NCBI GenBank assembly: GCA_030647205.1
Contig: JAUSJO010000005.1
Location: 1-64,000 of the forward strand
Direction of reading: 5' to 3'
Length of the DNA stretch: 64,000 nucleotides
Origin: a bacterium
GTDB taxonomy: Bacteria > Patescibacteria > CPR2 > UBA1875 > JAJYID01
The position numbers and the translations under genes are program-made. Shown here in pieces: positions 5,916 through 15,500 of the stretch. Under the pieces are notes generated by a model that did no database searches, was not told the DNA's origin, and was given only the letters and a program-made list of their open reading frames with translations. Each line of letters starts with the position of its first letter. Positions within the stretch are counted from its first letter, which is position 1.

Positions 5916-7478
5916 TTCTTTATAGAAATCTTTGTTTTTGAGAACCATATAGTTACCGAATTCTTTATTCAGAGTAAAGTTATTCAGCATGTATAGGATA
6001 ATTTTTTTGTTTTGATAATAGATGTTGTTTTCATCTTTTGAGATAATCCAGTATTTTGGTTTTGACTTTTTCAGGTCGTTTATGAAAGTGTCATCAAGAT
6101 TGAAGCCGTAGTTATCGCGGGTGTCTAGAAGCAAGACGCTTGCTGAAATGAAGCGGGAACCGCTATCTCTTTCAGCCATCCGATACATGACTGCGCCATA
6201 ATCATAAAAAACTATTTTATCGTTGGTGTTCGAATTTGATTTTATGTAGTCGGCAATCTGCTGGTACTCATTAAGTTGAGATTTTACCGGTCCGCGGAAA
6301 GAGTTTAGGAGCTGTTTAGATGACATGGCAAATGATACTCCCATACCGCCAAGCAGGATTACAATTGTTGTCATTCTGAGCGACTTCTGTAAGACGAGTG
6401 AAGAATCTTTCACCGTTGGTTTGTCCAAGAGATCCTTCGACCACTCAGGATGACGGAATATGCCGTAGGTCATAACCAGCATAAATATCGGCATGGCAAT
6501 CAAAAAGTAGTAGGGGTAGAAAGAACCGATGCCGAAGCCGATAAAAAGTCCGCCTGCGAGAGCAAAAAGTAGAAACCGGTATAGCATACTCGTTTTTATT
6601 TTCTTGAAATCCTTCAGGAAGTTTATAGTGAAGATGGCAAGAGGAGCCAGAAGAGGCAGCATTATAAAAATAAAGATGCTTTGCGGCGAGACGTTGCCGC
6701 CCCATGCACTTTTGGCATAAGCCGAGGAGAAGGCAAAGGATGCGATCCAAAAATCCTTCAATGCGTTTTGTGAGTTGAAATACAAAACCCAGAAAGTGGT
6801 TTGCAAGAGAAAGGCAGCACCGAAAACGAAATAGTTTACAATGAACTTCTTGATGCTTTTGTAGCTAAGCAGAAGTATCTCGACCAGTATCGGCAGACTC
6901 AGGACGGAAAAGTTTGGTTTTAAATAAAAGAGAACCGAAAGGCAGATTCCCGAGAGAAAAAGATTTGTGAGTTTCTTATCTTTATAAAACTTGAAAAATG
7001 TAAGGAACATAAGAAGCAGGAAGATAACGCCGATATTTTCAGTGTTGTTTCCGCTAGAGGCAAACTGGGCAAGGCTTCGCCAGAAAACATAGAGAAGCAG
7101 AGCAATTCTTGTAACTTTTTCGGCATTTTTTTTGAAAAACTCTTTGGTGAAAATATTTGCTAGTTTATAGAAAAGGAAGATGTCGAGGAGCGCGAGTATT
7201 GTTAAAAATATTCTGTGCAGTATTAAATTCCCGCCGAAAAGCAGATGCATGAGAGCATTAAACTCAAAAATTAGCGGCGGTTTGTGATCCCAGGCGTCAA
7301 CGTAGAGGAGTTTTCCTTGAGCTATCGCCCTACCAACATAGTAGAAAATCCAATGGTCGGAGTCGTATGGGTAGAACCAGACAGCCATTCTTACAATTAC
7401 AAATATTAGGATGAGTGTAATCCAGAAAACCTTCTTGCTTTCGAGGAATTTGTTTAATGAATTCTGTAACTTTTGCAT
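5913..7478 (-). CDS. GT-C family glycosyltransferase (ArnT/PMT-like)
   Basis: This is a 521-residue integral membrane protein with about ten or more hydrophobic segments. The first outer loop carries YPYDSDHW and a DAWDHKPP motif (about residues 38-67), resembling the acidic catalytic loop of GT39/GT83 enzymes that move sugars from polyprenyl-phosphate to lipid or protein. A soluble C-terminal part (about 400-521) includes YGAVMYRMAERD. Residues of about 341-370 (HPEWSKDLLDKP and flanks) are encoded by a palindromic repeat at 6370-6454 and lie in a loop between membrane helices. The acceptor is unknown; cell-surface glycosylation is the likely role. It is transcribed alone on the minus strand. 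Confidence 0.78.
   Translation of the reverse strand: MQKLQNSLNKFLESKKVFWITLILIFVIVRMAVWFYPYDSDHWIFYYVGRAIAQGKLLYVDAWDHKPPLIFEFNALMHLLFGGNLILHRIFLTILALLDIFLFYKLANIFTKEFFKKNAEKVTRIALLLYVFWRSLAQFASSGNNTENIGVIFLLLMFLTFFKFYKDKKLTNLFLSGICLSVLFYLKPNFSVLSLPILVEILLLSYKSIKKFIVNYFVFGAAFLLQTTFWVLYFNSQNALKDFWIASFAFSSAYAKSAWGGNVSPQSIFIFIMLPLLAPLAIFTINFLKDFKKIKTSMLYRFLLFALAGGLFIGFGIGSFYPYYFLIAMPIFMLVMTYGIFRHPEWSKDLLDKPTVKDSSLVLQKSLRMTTIVILLGGMGVSFAMSSKQLLNSFRGPVKSQLNEYQQIADYIKSNSNTNDKIVFYDYGAVMYRMAERDSGSRFISASVLLLDTRDNYGFNLDDTFINDLKKSKPKYWIISKDENNIYYQNKKIILYMLNNFTLNKEFGNYMVLKNKDFYKE
6370..6454. repeat. Palindromic repeat inserted in frame in the glycosyltransferase gene
   Basis: GTCATTCTGAG (6370-6380) and CTCAGGATGAC (6444-6454) are inverted copies with one mismatch. 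AGAATCT and AGATCCTTCGA blocks inside give further pairing. It is the type of dispersed palindrome written GTCATTCTGAG...GATGAC in many bacterial genomes. Here it is read through without a stop and adds about 30 hydrophilic residues to a loop between two membrane helices, much as Rickettsia palindromic elements do. Confidence 0.75.
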
Positions 7479-7545
7479 GAACTAACTTTATCAGAAAAGT
7501 AGTATCATGTCATTTCCTTAAGTCTTGGAATTTTAAAAATTGTGC

Positions 7546-7551
7546 TATAAT
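7546..7551 (+). promoter_or_regulatory. -10 box for a leaderless mRNA
   Basis: TATAAT ends 7 bases before the ATG at 7559 with no Shine-Dalgarno sequence, so the mRNA would start at or next to the start codon. A TTGGAA lies upstream at 7525-7530, with a short 15-base spacer. Confidence 0.55.
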
Positions 7552-7558
7552 AAAACCC

Positions 7559-8128
7559 ATGAAGAAGATTTTTAAAAACAAAGTAGTGTGGATACTTGTC
7601 GGGGCTCTTGTTATCGGCTTTGGGGGAACAGTCGCTTATCTTTCTATGACAGATAGCCAGAAGAAAAGTGATCAGTCGAAACAAGACACAACAAAGAGTA
7701 ATAATGATAGCGCAGGCACTCAGACTGAAAAAGGAAACTTGCCAGCCGATCAGCCGGTCGTAAAAACACCTGTACCGGTTCAGGAAAAGGCGCCAACCGA
7801 TACCTCTACAAGTCTGGGTAGTTTAATTTCATCTGTTACTGCCCAGAAAAACCCATCGGACGACACCATCGCAATACTTTTCTATCTTGAGAGTTCGGGG
7901 ACATTCACTTCTCAGGAAAAGTCTGGTACTTCATGGGTGACAATCAGCGAAAACCAAAGTTATAGTGGAAGAGGCGGTTTCTCGGCTGGATCTCTCGCTG
8001 CGGGGCAAGCATCAAAAACCGTCAGGGTATTAAAAATTGAGAACGGCAAGTATACTGCCGTTACCAAAGAGTTCACGGTCACACGTAGCGAAGTTGAAGC
8101 GGCGCTTGGCATAAAAACATATAACTAG
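7559..8128 (+). CDS. Membrane-anchored extracytoplasmic protein, unknown function
   Basis: This 189-residue protein has a basic N-terminus, one transmembrane helix (about residues 9-29) and a low-complexity Lys/Ser/Thr/Pro linker (about 32-85). A compact domain (about 90-189) includes IAILFYLESSGTF, a glycine-rich SGRGGFSAGS and a C-terminal EVEAALGIKTYN. The layout suggests an anchored domain outside the membrane. I do not recognise the domain. It directly precedes the glycolytic operon but has its own leaderless-type promoter. A GAPDH ribosome binding site follows within 25 bases of its stop, so read-through into gap is possible. Confidence 0.65.
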   Translation: MKKIFKNKVVWILVGALVIGFGGTVAYLSMTDSQKKSDQSKQDTTKSNNDSAGTQTEKGNLPADQPVVKTPVPVQEKAPTDTSTSLGSLISSVTAQKNPSDDTIAILFYLESSGTFTSQEKSGTSWVTISENQSYSGRGGFSAGSLAAGQASKTVRVLKIENGKYTAVTKEFTVTRSEVEAALGIKTYN

Positions 8129-8152
8129 TTATTTAAGGAGGATGGGGCAAAT

Positions 8153-9148
8153 ATGAGAGTAGCAATCAATGGATTTGGAAGAATTGGAAGACAGGTTTTT
8201 AAAATATTCACCGAAAAGTATCCAAATATAGAAGTAGTTGCGATTAACGATCTTGGTGACAATAAAACTTTGGCTCATCTTTTGAAATATGACTCAAACT
8301 ACGGGCAGTTCAAAGCAGACATTACTTTTGACGAGGGCTCATTGACCGTAAACGGCAAAAAGATCAAAGTTTTGGCCGAAAAAGATCCGGCTAATCTGCC
8401 ATGGAAAGACCTTGAGGTTGATGTAGTGATAGAATCTACAGGATTTTTTACCGATGGCGAGAAGGCGAAGGCACATCTGACGGCCGGAGCAAAGAAAGTG
8501 CTGATATCAGCACCGGCGACAAACCATGATGTTACCCTTGTCCTTGGAGTAAATGAAGATAAGTACGATAAAGACAAACATCACATCATCTCAAACGCTT
8601 CTTGCACCACTAATGGCCTAGCCCCAATTATAAAGGTTTTGGTTGATAACTTTGGTGTCAAACGCGGCTTGATGACCACAGTTCACTCTTACACTAACGA
8701 TCAGAGAATACTGGACTTGCCTCATGAGGACTTGAGGCGCGCTCGCGCAGCTGCACTAAATATTATTCCGACCTCTACAGGAGCCGCAAAGGCGCTTAAA
8801 GAAGTGATCCCGGAGGTTGAGGGGATACTGGATGGGATGTCGCTTCGTGTGCCGACACCGACAGTCTCTGTAAACGATTTAGTGGTCGAGTTGAGCAAAG
8901 ATACCACTGCTGATGAAATTACATCTAAAATGAAGGAAGCAGCTCAGGGGAGGATGAAAGGGTATCTGCAGGTAACTGACGAACCGCTTGTCTCGATGGA
9001 CTTAAAAGGCAATCCTCACTCTTCAATCTATGATAGTCAGCTAACAAAAAATATCGGCGGAAATTTCTTCAAAATAATCGGCTGGTATGATAACGAGTGG
9101 GGATATTCAAACCGCTTGGCAGATCTGACGAACTTCATATACTCTTAA
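8153..9148 (+). CDS. gap: Glyceraldehyde-3-phosphate dehydrogenase, type I
   Basis: This 331-residue enzyme oxidises and phosphorylates glyceraldehyde 3-phosphate to 1,3-bisphosphoglycerate with NAD(P)+. The Rossmann start NGFGRIGR is at residues 6-13. The catalytic cysteine is C151 in SNASCTTN, and a following HSYTNDQ histidine and the C-terminal NEWGYSNR are standard. Length is normal. AAGGAGGAT precedes the ATG. It is the first gene of gap-pgk-tpiA-fba, and pgk follows after 21 bases. Confidence 0.97.
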   Translation: MRVAINGFGRIGRQVFKIFTEKYPNIEVVAINDLGDNKTLAHLLKYDSNYGQFKADITFDEGSLTVNGKKIKVLAEKDPANLPWKDLEVDVVIESTGFFTDGEKAKAHLTAGAKKVLISAPATNHDVTLVLGVNEDKYDKDKHHIISNASCTTNGLAPIIKVLVDNFGVKRGLMTTVHSYTNDQRILDLPHEDLRRARAAALNIIPTSTGAAKALKEVIPEVEGILDGMSLRVPTPTVSVNDLVVELSKDTTADEITSKMKEAAQGRMKGYLQVTDEPLVSMDLKGNPHSSIYDSQLTKNIGGNFFKIIGWYDNEWGYSNRLADLTNFIYS

Positions 9149-9169
9149 ATCTTTAGTCCATAACTAACT

Positions 9170-10342
9170 ATGAAAACTATAAAAAACGCCAATTTAAAAG
9201 GGAAAAAGGCAATACTTCGCGTTGATTTTAACGTGCCCCTTCTTGCTGGCAAGATCACAGATGATAGCCGTATAAAAGAATCTTTGCCTACTATTCAATA
9301 TCTACTGGAAAAGGGCGCTTCCGTAATTATAATTTCTCATCTCGGCAGACCCGAGGGCAAGAAAGTAAGCGCGTTATCGCTTAGACCTACAGCAAAAAGG
9401 CTGGAAAAACTCTTGGGCAAGAAGGTAGAGTTTATACCTGAAGTAACGGGGGCTAAGTCGAGAGAGAGGGCTCAGAAACTAAAGCCGGGTGAAGTTATAA
9501 TGCTCGAAAATCTTAGGTTTACTCCGTATGAAGAGCTAGGCGACCCTGAGTTTGCGAAGAAGCTTGCTGAACTGGGTAATATATTTGTTCAAGAGGCATT
9601 TTCAAATGCACATCGGTCTCATGCTTCAATGCTAGCGATCACAAAATATCTCCCATCGTATGCGGGACTTCATTTTGAAGAAGAATACAAAGAATTATCC
9701 AAGATTTTAGATGAACCTAAAAAACCATTTATTTTTGTCGCCGGAGGCAAAAAAATAGGTACAAAGATAGATATTTTAAGGGGTATTATAGAGAAAGCCG
9801 ACATAGTTCTTTTGGGCGGCGGGATGGCCAATACTTTCTTGGTCGCTGAAGGGCACGAGATCGGAAAGTCATTTTACGAAGAAGACTATGTATCTGATGC
9901 TGAAAGTATAATACGGGACGCTTATGATAAAGGAGTAGAGGTACTTTTCCCGAGCGATGTGGTGACGGCAAAAAACGTTTCCGAATCGGCAAAAACAGAA
10001 GAAAAAGATGTTCAGCAAGTTGATGGGAGTGATATAATAGTTGATATAGGACCTAAAACGATTTCAAAGTATGCTCAACCAATAAAGTTTGCGGGTACGA
10101 TATTTTGGAACGGACCGGTGGGAATAGCCGAGTATGCCAAGTTTTCAAATGGAACAAAGGCGCTTGCAGAGATGATCGCAGGCGACGAAAGGGTCAGCGT
10201 TATCGGTGGAGGTGATACAATCGCAGCGCTTGAAAGCCTGAAAATAGATAAAAATGAGTTTACTTATGTTTCCTCATCGGGAGGAGCAATGATGGAGTTT
10301 ATATCAGGCGCAAAGATGCCTGTGATAGAAGCGCTTAAATAG
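9170..10342 (+). CDS. pgk: Phosphoglycerate kinase
   Basis: This 390-residue cytoplasmic enzyme transfers phosphate from 1,3-bisphosphoglycerate to ADP. The N-domain substrate motifs RVDFNVP (17-23), HLGRP (57-61) and ENLRF are present. The C-domain has nucleotide motifs including GGGDT beginning at G346. The length matches the bacterial enzyme. It is the second gene of the glycolytic operon; the tpiA ribosome binding site AAGGAGGG begins at the base after its stop codon. Confidence 0.97.
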   Translation: MKTIKNANLKGKKAILRVDFNVPLLAGKITDDSRIKESLPTIQYLLEKGASVIIISHLGRPEGKKVSALSLRPTAKRLEKLLGKKVEFIPEVTGAKSRERAQKLKPGEVIMLENLRFTPYEELGDPEFAKKLAELGNIFVQEAFSNAHRSHASMLAITKYLPSYAGLHFEEEYKELSKILDEPKKPFIFVAGGKKIGTKIDILRGIIEKADIVLLGGGMANTFLVAEGHEIGKSFYEEDYVSDAESIIRDAYDKGVEVLFPSDVVTAKNVSESAKTEEKDVQQVDGSDIIVDIGPKTISKYAQPIKFAGTIFWNGPVGIAEYAKFSNGTKALAEMIAGDERVSVIGGGDTIAALESLKIDKNEFTYVSSSGGAMMEFISGAKMPVIEALK

Positions 10343-10354
10343 AAGGAGGGTAAG

Positions 10355-11137
10355 GTGGCAAAAAGAAAAAAGATTGTTATGGGTAACTGGAAGATGAATC
10401 TGACGGTACCTGAAAGTACCGTGCTTCTCGAAAAATTAAAAAAGGAAATGCCGGGCAATGTAAGTTCAGAGGTAGTACTTCTTCCGACATTTGTAGATAT
10501 ATATAGAGCAGCCGAGGAGGCCAAGGGAACAAAACTGCTTCTTGGTGCCCAAAACGTGGCGGAGGAGGAGAAAGGTGCTTATACCGGTGAAGTCTCTATC
10601 TTAGCGTTGAAGGGCTTCGTCAAATACGTACTTGTTGGGCACTCAGAAAGAAGAAATATTTTCGGAGAAAATGACAAGGTTGTGGCGAAGAAAGCAGAAA
10701 TAGTTGTCCGTCATGATATGGTGCCGGTGATATGTATCGGTGAGACTCTCCACGAGAGAGAAGATGGTCTTTCAAAGGTGGTTACATTGTCTCAGCTTGA
10801 AGCTTCTTGCAAACATCTGACAGGTGAAGAAATAGCAGAGAGCGTCATTGCCTATGAACCTGTTTGGGCTATTGGGACCGGTCAAGTTTGTGATGAGAAG
10901 GAGGCGGAGAAAATGGCAGCAGATATACGTGGGCTCATTCATTCTCTCTATGGGGAAAAGGCAGCTGAGAAGGTCAGAATCCTATATGGCGGAAGTGTGA
11001 CTGGGAAAAGTGCGAAAGAAATGAAGGCTGCGAAAAATATTGACGGACTACTTGTTGGTGGCGCCAGTCTTGATCACAAAGAATTTACGGCAATAGTGAA
11101 GAATTATAGTTCGGAAATCTCAGTCAAAAAAGGCTAA
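10355..11137 (+). CDS. tpiA: Triosephosphate isomerase
   Basis: This 260-residue TIM-barrel enzyme interconverts dihydroxyacetone phosphate and glyceraldehyde 3-phosphate. The catalytic residues N11 and K13 (GNWKMN), H96 (VGHSERR) and E168 (AYEPVWAIGTG) are all present, as is the phosphate loop YGGSV. The start is GTG at 10355, fixed by AAGGAGGG at 10343-10350. It is the third gene of the operon; a small membrane protein gene begins three bases after its stop. Confidence 0.97.
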   Translation: MAKRKKIVMGNWKMNLTVPESTVLLEKLKKEMPGNVSSEVVLLPTFVDIYRAAEEAKGTKLLLGAQNVAEEEKGAYTGEVSILALKGFVKYVLVGHSERRNIFGENDKVVAKKAEIVVRHDMVPVICIGETLHEREDGLSKVVTLSQLEASCKHLTGEEIAESVIAYEPVWAIGTGQVCDEKEAEKMAADIRGLIHSLYGEKAAEKVRILYGGSVTGKSAKEMKAAKNIDGLLVGGASLDHKEFTAIVKNYSSEISVKKG

Positions 11138-11140
11138 TAA

Positions 11141-11476
11141 ATGACAAAAAAAGTTAAAGTTCTTCTTGGAATATTAAGTATTTTACCTCTTATCACTGCT
11201 TTTGTAGTGCTTGGTCTTTTTGTATATGCTGAATTTAATACACAGTCTTGGAGTGATGCAGATTTATTATTATTTATTATTGCTATATTGGTTGCTAATA
11301 TATTCTATTATATGTCTCTTATTATTTTTATTATTAATATCTTTAAAAACGAAAAAGTACCAAAAAATCTTCAAATTGTCTGGCTTCTGCTTTTTTTGTT
11401 CTTTGGATATTATGTATTTCCCGTCTATTGGTACCTATATATTTGGAGAGATAAGAGAGGAGGAGAGAGAAAATGA
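11141..11476 (+). CDS. Small three-helix membrane protein inside the glycolytic operon
   Basis: This 111-residue protein has three hydrophobic segments (about 7-27, 41-67 and 82-99). It has aromatic-rich ends (YYVFPVYWYLYIW) and a charged tail RDKRGGERK. I do not recognise the family. The gene is markedly richer in A/T than its neighbours, with long T/A runs. It overlaps fba by four bases (ATGA), and its 3' end supplies the GAGGAGGAGAG binding site for fba, so it is translated as part of the operon. Confidence 0.6.
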   Translation: MTKKVKVLLGILSILPLITAFVVLGLFVYAEFNTQSWSDADLLLFIIAILVANIFYYMSLIIFIINIFKNEKVPKNLQIVWLLLFLFFGYYVFPVYWYLYIWRDKRGGERK

Positions 11477-12336
11477 TTGTTACGGCAAAAGATCTATTAA
11501 CAAAAGCCAAAGAGGGCAAGTACGCTGTCGGGGCGTTTAATACTTCAAGCTTAGAGATAACAAAAGGTATACTTCAGGCAGCGTATGAGCTAAAAACACC
11601 GGTTATTATCGAAACCTCGGAAGGGGAAGCAAACTTTGAAGGGTATCAAGTATTTGTTGATACGGTGCGTGATATAGCGGAGGAATTGGCAATAGACGTG
11701 GCAATTAACCTCGACCATGGAAAAAGTTTGGAATCAGTGAAGTATGCCATCGACTCAGGATACTCTGCTGTACACATAGATTGTTCAAAGATGGATTTAG
11801 CAGCTAATACTGATCTAACAAAACAGGTAGTAGAAGTTGCTCATGCTCATAAAGTTTCGGTTGAAGGGGAACTGGGATATATAGGAGGAAGTTCGGAGGT
11901 GCATGAAGGTGAACAGCCAAAACAGGAAATCATATTTACCGATCCGAAGGAGGCAGGGGAGTATATTAAAGCAACAGGGATTGATATCTTTGCCGGTTCA
12001 TACGGCAATGTTCACGGTATTTACAAAAATGAACCAAAACTTGATATAGAGAGAATAAAGAAAATATCCGATGTCTCGGGTATCCCGCTATCTTTACATG
12101 GTGGGTCTGGGATACCGGAAGGCCAGATAAAAGATGCTATTGGCGCAGGTATCTGTAAGATAAATGTAAATACGGAGATAAGAAAAGCATATAGAGAAGC
12201 GCTGGATAAAGCTTTAAGAGGGAAGAATGCGGAAATAGTACCGTATAAGTATCTCCCGGAAGCGATAAACGCTGTCAAAGAAGTGGTAAAAAAGAAAATC
12301 ACCCTTTTTTCAAACGGCCACATTTTTACAGAATAA
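11473..12336 (+). CDS. fba: Class II fructose-1,6-bisphosphate aldolase
   Basis: This 287-residue zinc-dependent TIM-barrel aldolase cleaves fructose 1,6-bisphosphate to the two triose phosphates. Residues AFNTSS (21-26), the catalytic and metal-binding NLDHGKS (D81, H82), the later GNVHGIY and LHGGSGIP histidines, and NVNTEIR near the C-terminus match the family (FbaA/GatY type). ATG at 11473 overlaps the previous gene by four bases. It is the last gene of the operon; its stop codon lies within the first of two terminator-region hairpins. Confidence 0.95.
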   Translation: MIVTAKDLLTKAKEGKYAVGAFNTSSLEITKGILQAAYELKTPVIIETSEGEANFEGYQVFVDTVRDIAEELAIDVAINLDHGKSLESVKYAIDSGYSAVHIDCSKMDLAANTDLTKQVVEVAHAHKVSVEGELGYIGGSSEVHEGEQPKQEIIFTDPKEAGEYIKATGIDIFAGSYGNVHGIYKNEPKLDIERIKKISDVSGIPLSLHGGSGIPEGQIKDAIGAGICKINVNTEIRKAYREALDKALRGKNAEIVPYKYLPEAINAVKEVVKKKITLFSNGHIFTE

Positions 12337-12390
12337 AAAATTTATTCAACGTCAACTTTATAAAAATTCGGTAGTTTCTACCGGATTTTT
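12331..12390 (+). terminator. Double-hairpin terminator after fba
   Basis: GAATAAA (12331-12337) pairs with TTTATTC (12341-12347). ATTCGGTA (12366-12373) then pairs with TACCGGAT (12379-12386) and ends in a T-run. The same pair of hairpins, slightly diverged, follows the first giant gene at 19966-20030. Confidence 0.75.
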
Positions 12391-12438
12391 GAATATGCGA
12401 TATTTTTTTGTCCAATATTTTTTTAATCTAAAAACCCC

Positions 12439-12467
12439 TTGCATTATGTATGCATAAACTCTATTAT
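12439..12467 (+). promoter_or_regulatory. Promoter of giant surface gene 1
   Basis: TTGCAT (12439-12444) and TATTAT (12462-12467) are 17 bases apart. A leader of about 78 bases precedes GGGGGG at 12545-12550 and the ATG at 12552. Confidence 0.6.
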
Positions 12468-12551
12468 TTTATGAGGAAAATAAATATAAAAACCCGCACA
12501 CTGTTAATAAGGTATGGGTCAAGCAAAAACAAAAGGTAAACTTGGGGGGAT

Positions 12552-15500
12552 ATGCAAGTTTCAGCATACAAGAGCTTAGTCATAAAGACACTTATTCTAG
12601 CAGCCATACTCATGCTTGTGAGCGGCTCTTTTATTTATTTTATTACCCTCAAAAAAGTTGACCAGAAGTATAAAAACCAGCAAAGCAAGGGCGGCAGCGT
12701 ACCTATCTCAGCCGAGGGACTCAAAGACGACTTCATTTCCCTTCAGCAGGAAACAGGCAGTCCGCAAGAAGGTGGCCTAAACATTACAGGCAATATCCAA
12801 ACGCAAGGTTCTGTACAAGGTTCATCTGTGAGTGCCGACAGTTTGAATATCGGGAGTCTCTCGGGGACTCTAAAAGCTAACCAGGGAGTAGTCTCCGGAG
12901 GAGCCACAACCTCAGATGTGCCGGAAGGTGACAACCTTTACTATACAGATGAAAGAGCTAGGCAGGCCCAGGGTAGTAGTGCTAAAAATACGGATGATAT
13001 TACAGAGGGTACAAACAAATACTATACAGATGAAAGAGCAAGAAGCTCTATCTCCGGCAGCTCATCAATCAATTACAATTCCACAACCGGTGCTGCTTCT
13101 CTCTCAAACAGCGGAGTTACCTCAGGGACTTATGGTGACAGCACTCATGTCGGACAATTCACAGTAGATGCGCAGGGAAGAGTGACATCAGCAGCAACGG
13201 TACTCATTACCGGAGCCGCACCAACCGGAGCAGCAGGCGGAGATCTCACCGGCAACTATCCAAATCCAACCATCAGCAACTCTTGGGGTGGTACAACAGG
13301 GATAAATACACTGGGAACTATCACTACCGGAACATGGAACGGCACAGCTATCCAAGACACATACATAGCAACATCAGCCAACTGGAACACGGCTTACTCT
13401 GAAAGAAATCAGTGGGACGGCGGAGCAACAGGACTGGTTGCCGCAACCGGTAGAACTTCCCTTGGTCTTGGATCTTTAGCTACACTGAGCTCTGTTAATA
13501 ACGGCAACTGGTCAGGAACTGCTCTTGCAGTTGCAAACGGCGGAACCGGAGCAACTGATGCGGCAGGGGCTAGGACAAATCTGGGGCTAGGCAGTGTCGA
13601 GAATACAGCTCTTTCGACTTGGGCGGGTTCATCGAATATTACGACCCTTGGGACAATAGGGACGGGTATCTGGAATGGTGCAGCCATTCAAGATGCAAAT
13701 ATCGCCTCATCTGCAAACTGGAATACGGCCTACTCGGAAAGAAATCAGTGGGATGGAGGTTCGACAGGGCTAACCGCGGTAACCGGTAGAACATCGCTTG
13801 GTCTTGGCGATATTGCCACTCAGAGCTCTTCCGCAGTTTCCATTAGTGGTGGAGCGATCACGGGGACAACAACATTCAACGCCGGGGCAGTAACCTCTTC
13901 TGGAGTCGTGCAAGGAACAGCGGTTATCTCGCCGAGTGTTTATGGGTCGTCATCGGCTTCGGGGAATTTGTCTATCGAAAGTACCTCAAACGCAACCAAG
14001 GGTAATATTGCTATTGCTAGCAATGGCGGCAATGTTGGTGTAGGTACAGCTACTCCGGATGAAAGGCTAACCATTGCCGGCAATGTAAAACAAGTTGCTT
14101 CGGGTAATCCAACTGTTCAGTCTACTTATACTTCAGGGACGGCCACAGCAGGCGGGGTTTATGTCTCCGGAAACTATGCTTATCTGGCCGCTATGGGCGA
14201 TGGACTTCTTGTTTCAAATATTTCAAACCCTTCATCTCCTGTGACGGTCGGGTCATATAACACGGATGGTTACGCCATTGACGTTTATGTCTCCGGCAAG
14301 TACGCCTATGTCGGCGAAACAAACGGTTTGAAGATTATTGATATTTCAAATCCCGCGGTTCCCACACAAGTTGGTTCGTATGCCACGGCTGGATTGATAG
14401 AAAGCGTATATGTCGTAGGCAAGTACGCCTACCTTGCGAGTAATACCGCCGAAAACAAACTTTTGATAGTTGATATCTCAAACCCGGCCAGCCCGACCTT
14501 GAAGGGTTCGTACACTGCGACAGAAGGACCTGTTGGAGTATATGTAAATGGTAACTACGCTTATATCGCAGAAGGTGACATGAGTGCTCCTTATACATCG
14601 TCGCACTTAACGGTTGTAAATATTTCAAACCCGGCCAGCCCAACCTTAGCCAGCACAGTTGTTATAAGCGGTGAAGCCGAAGAGGTATACCAGTCCGGAG
14701 GATACGTTTATGTTAGTATTTGGGATAAAGATAGTAACTTAGCATCTCGTATCGAAGTATATGATGTTTCTAATCCATCTGTTGCGCCGGTACTAAAAGA
14801 CTCACAAACCGTCAGTGGTGAGGCGGCGTGGGGACTATATGTATCCGGTAAATATGCGTATGTGGCGGTGACAGACGTGACCGATCCCTGGACAGAGTCA
14901 AAACTTGAAGTGTTTGACATTTCCAATCCATCGGCTATTAGCACTATAGGCTCTGTGAGTGTTCTCGGGTCGCCTTGGAACCTGAAGGTATCCGGTAAAT
15001 ACGCATATGTAACAGCCCTTAACGCTGCCGGAAGCCCAATGCAGATTATAAATATCAATGGGATGGAAGCATCTGCTCTCAGCGTTGGCAATGTACAAAG
15101 TGGTAACATTATAGTGACGGAAAATATGGATATCGGTAATACGCTCTCTGTCAAAAGCGGCATAAGTGTAGGCAGCCAAGGCATAAACAGTGCGGGAAGG
15201 CTGAGTGTAGGCAATGAGGCTTATTTTCAGGGTAATGTAGGTATCGGTGATACAACACCTCTTTCGCTCTTTACAGTAGGTAGTGGGGATCTATTCCAGG
15301 TTAACTCGTCCGGACAAATCGCTGCGGTAGCCGGATATACTCAAGGTTCAGGTAACTTCGCCATCTCAGGCGCAGGAACATTTACTACCGGAACAGGGGC
15401 GATTTCACTACAGGGGGCAACAACGATTGCGGCAGGGAAGAACCTTGCTTTAGCTTCTGGTACAGGTACCTTTGCTCAAACATACACAGGCACTGCGACT

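Noticed and set aside
5706..5996. 96-residue frame overlapping the small CxxC protein gene
   Set aside because: It runs out of frame through the small gene, the terminator and the antisense of the glycosyltransferase, and has no ribosome binding site.
14708..15214. Long antisense frames within the giant genes
   Set aside because: They are shadows of the repeat-rich coding strand with no start signals.
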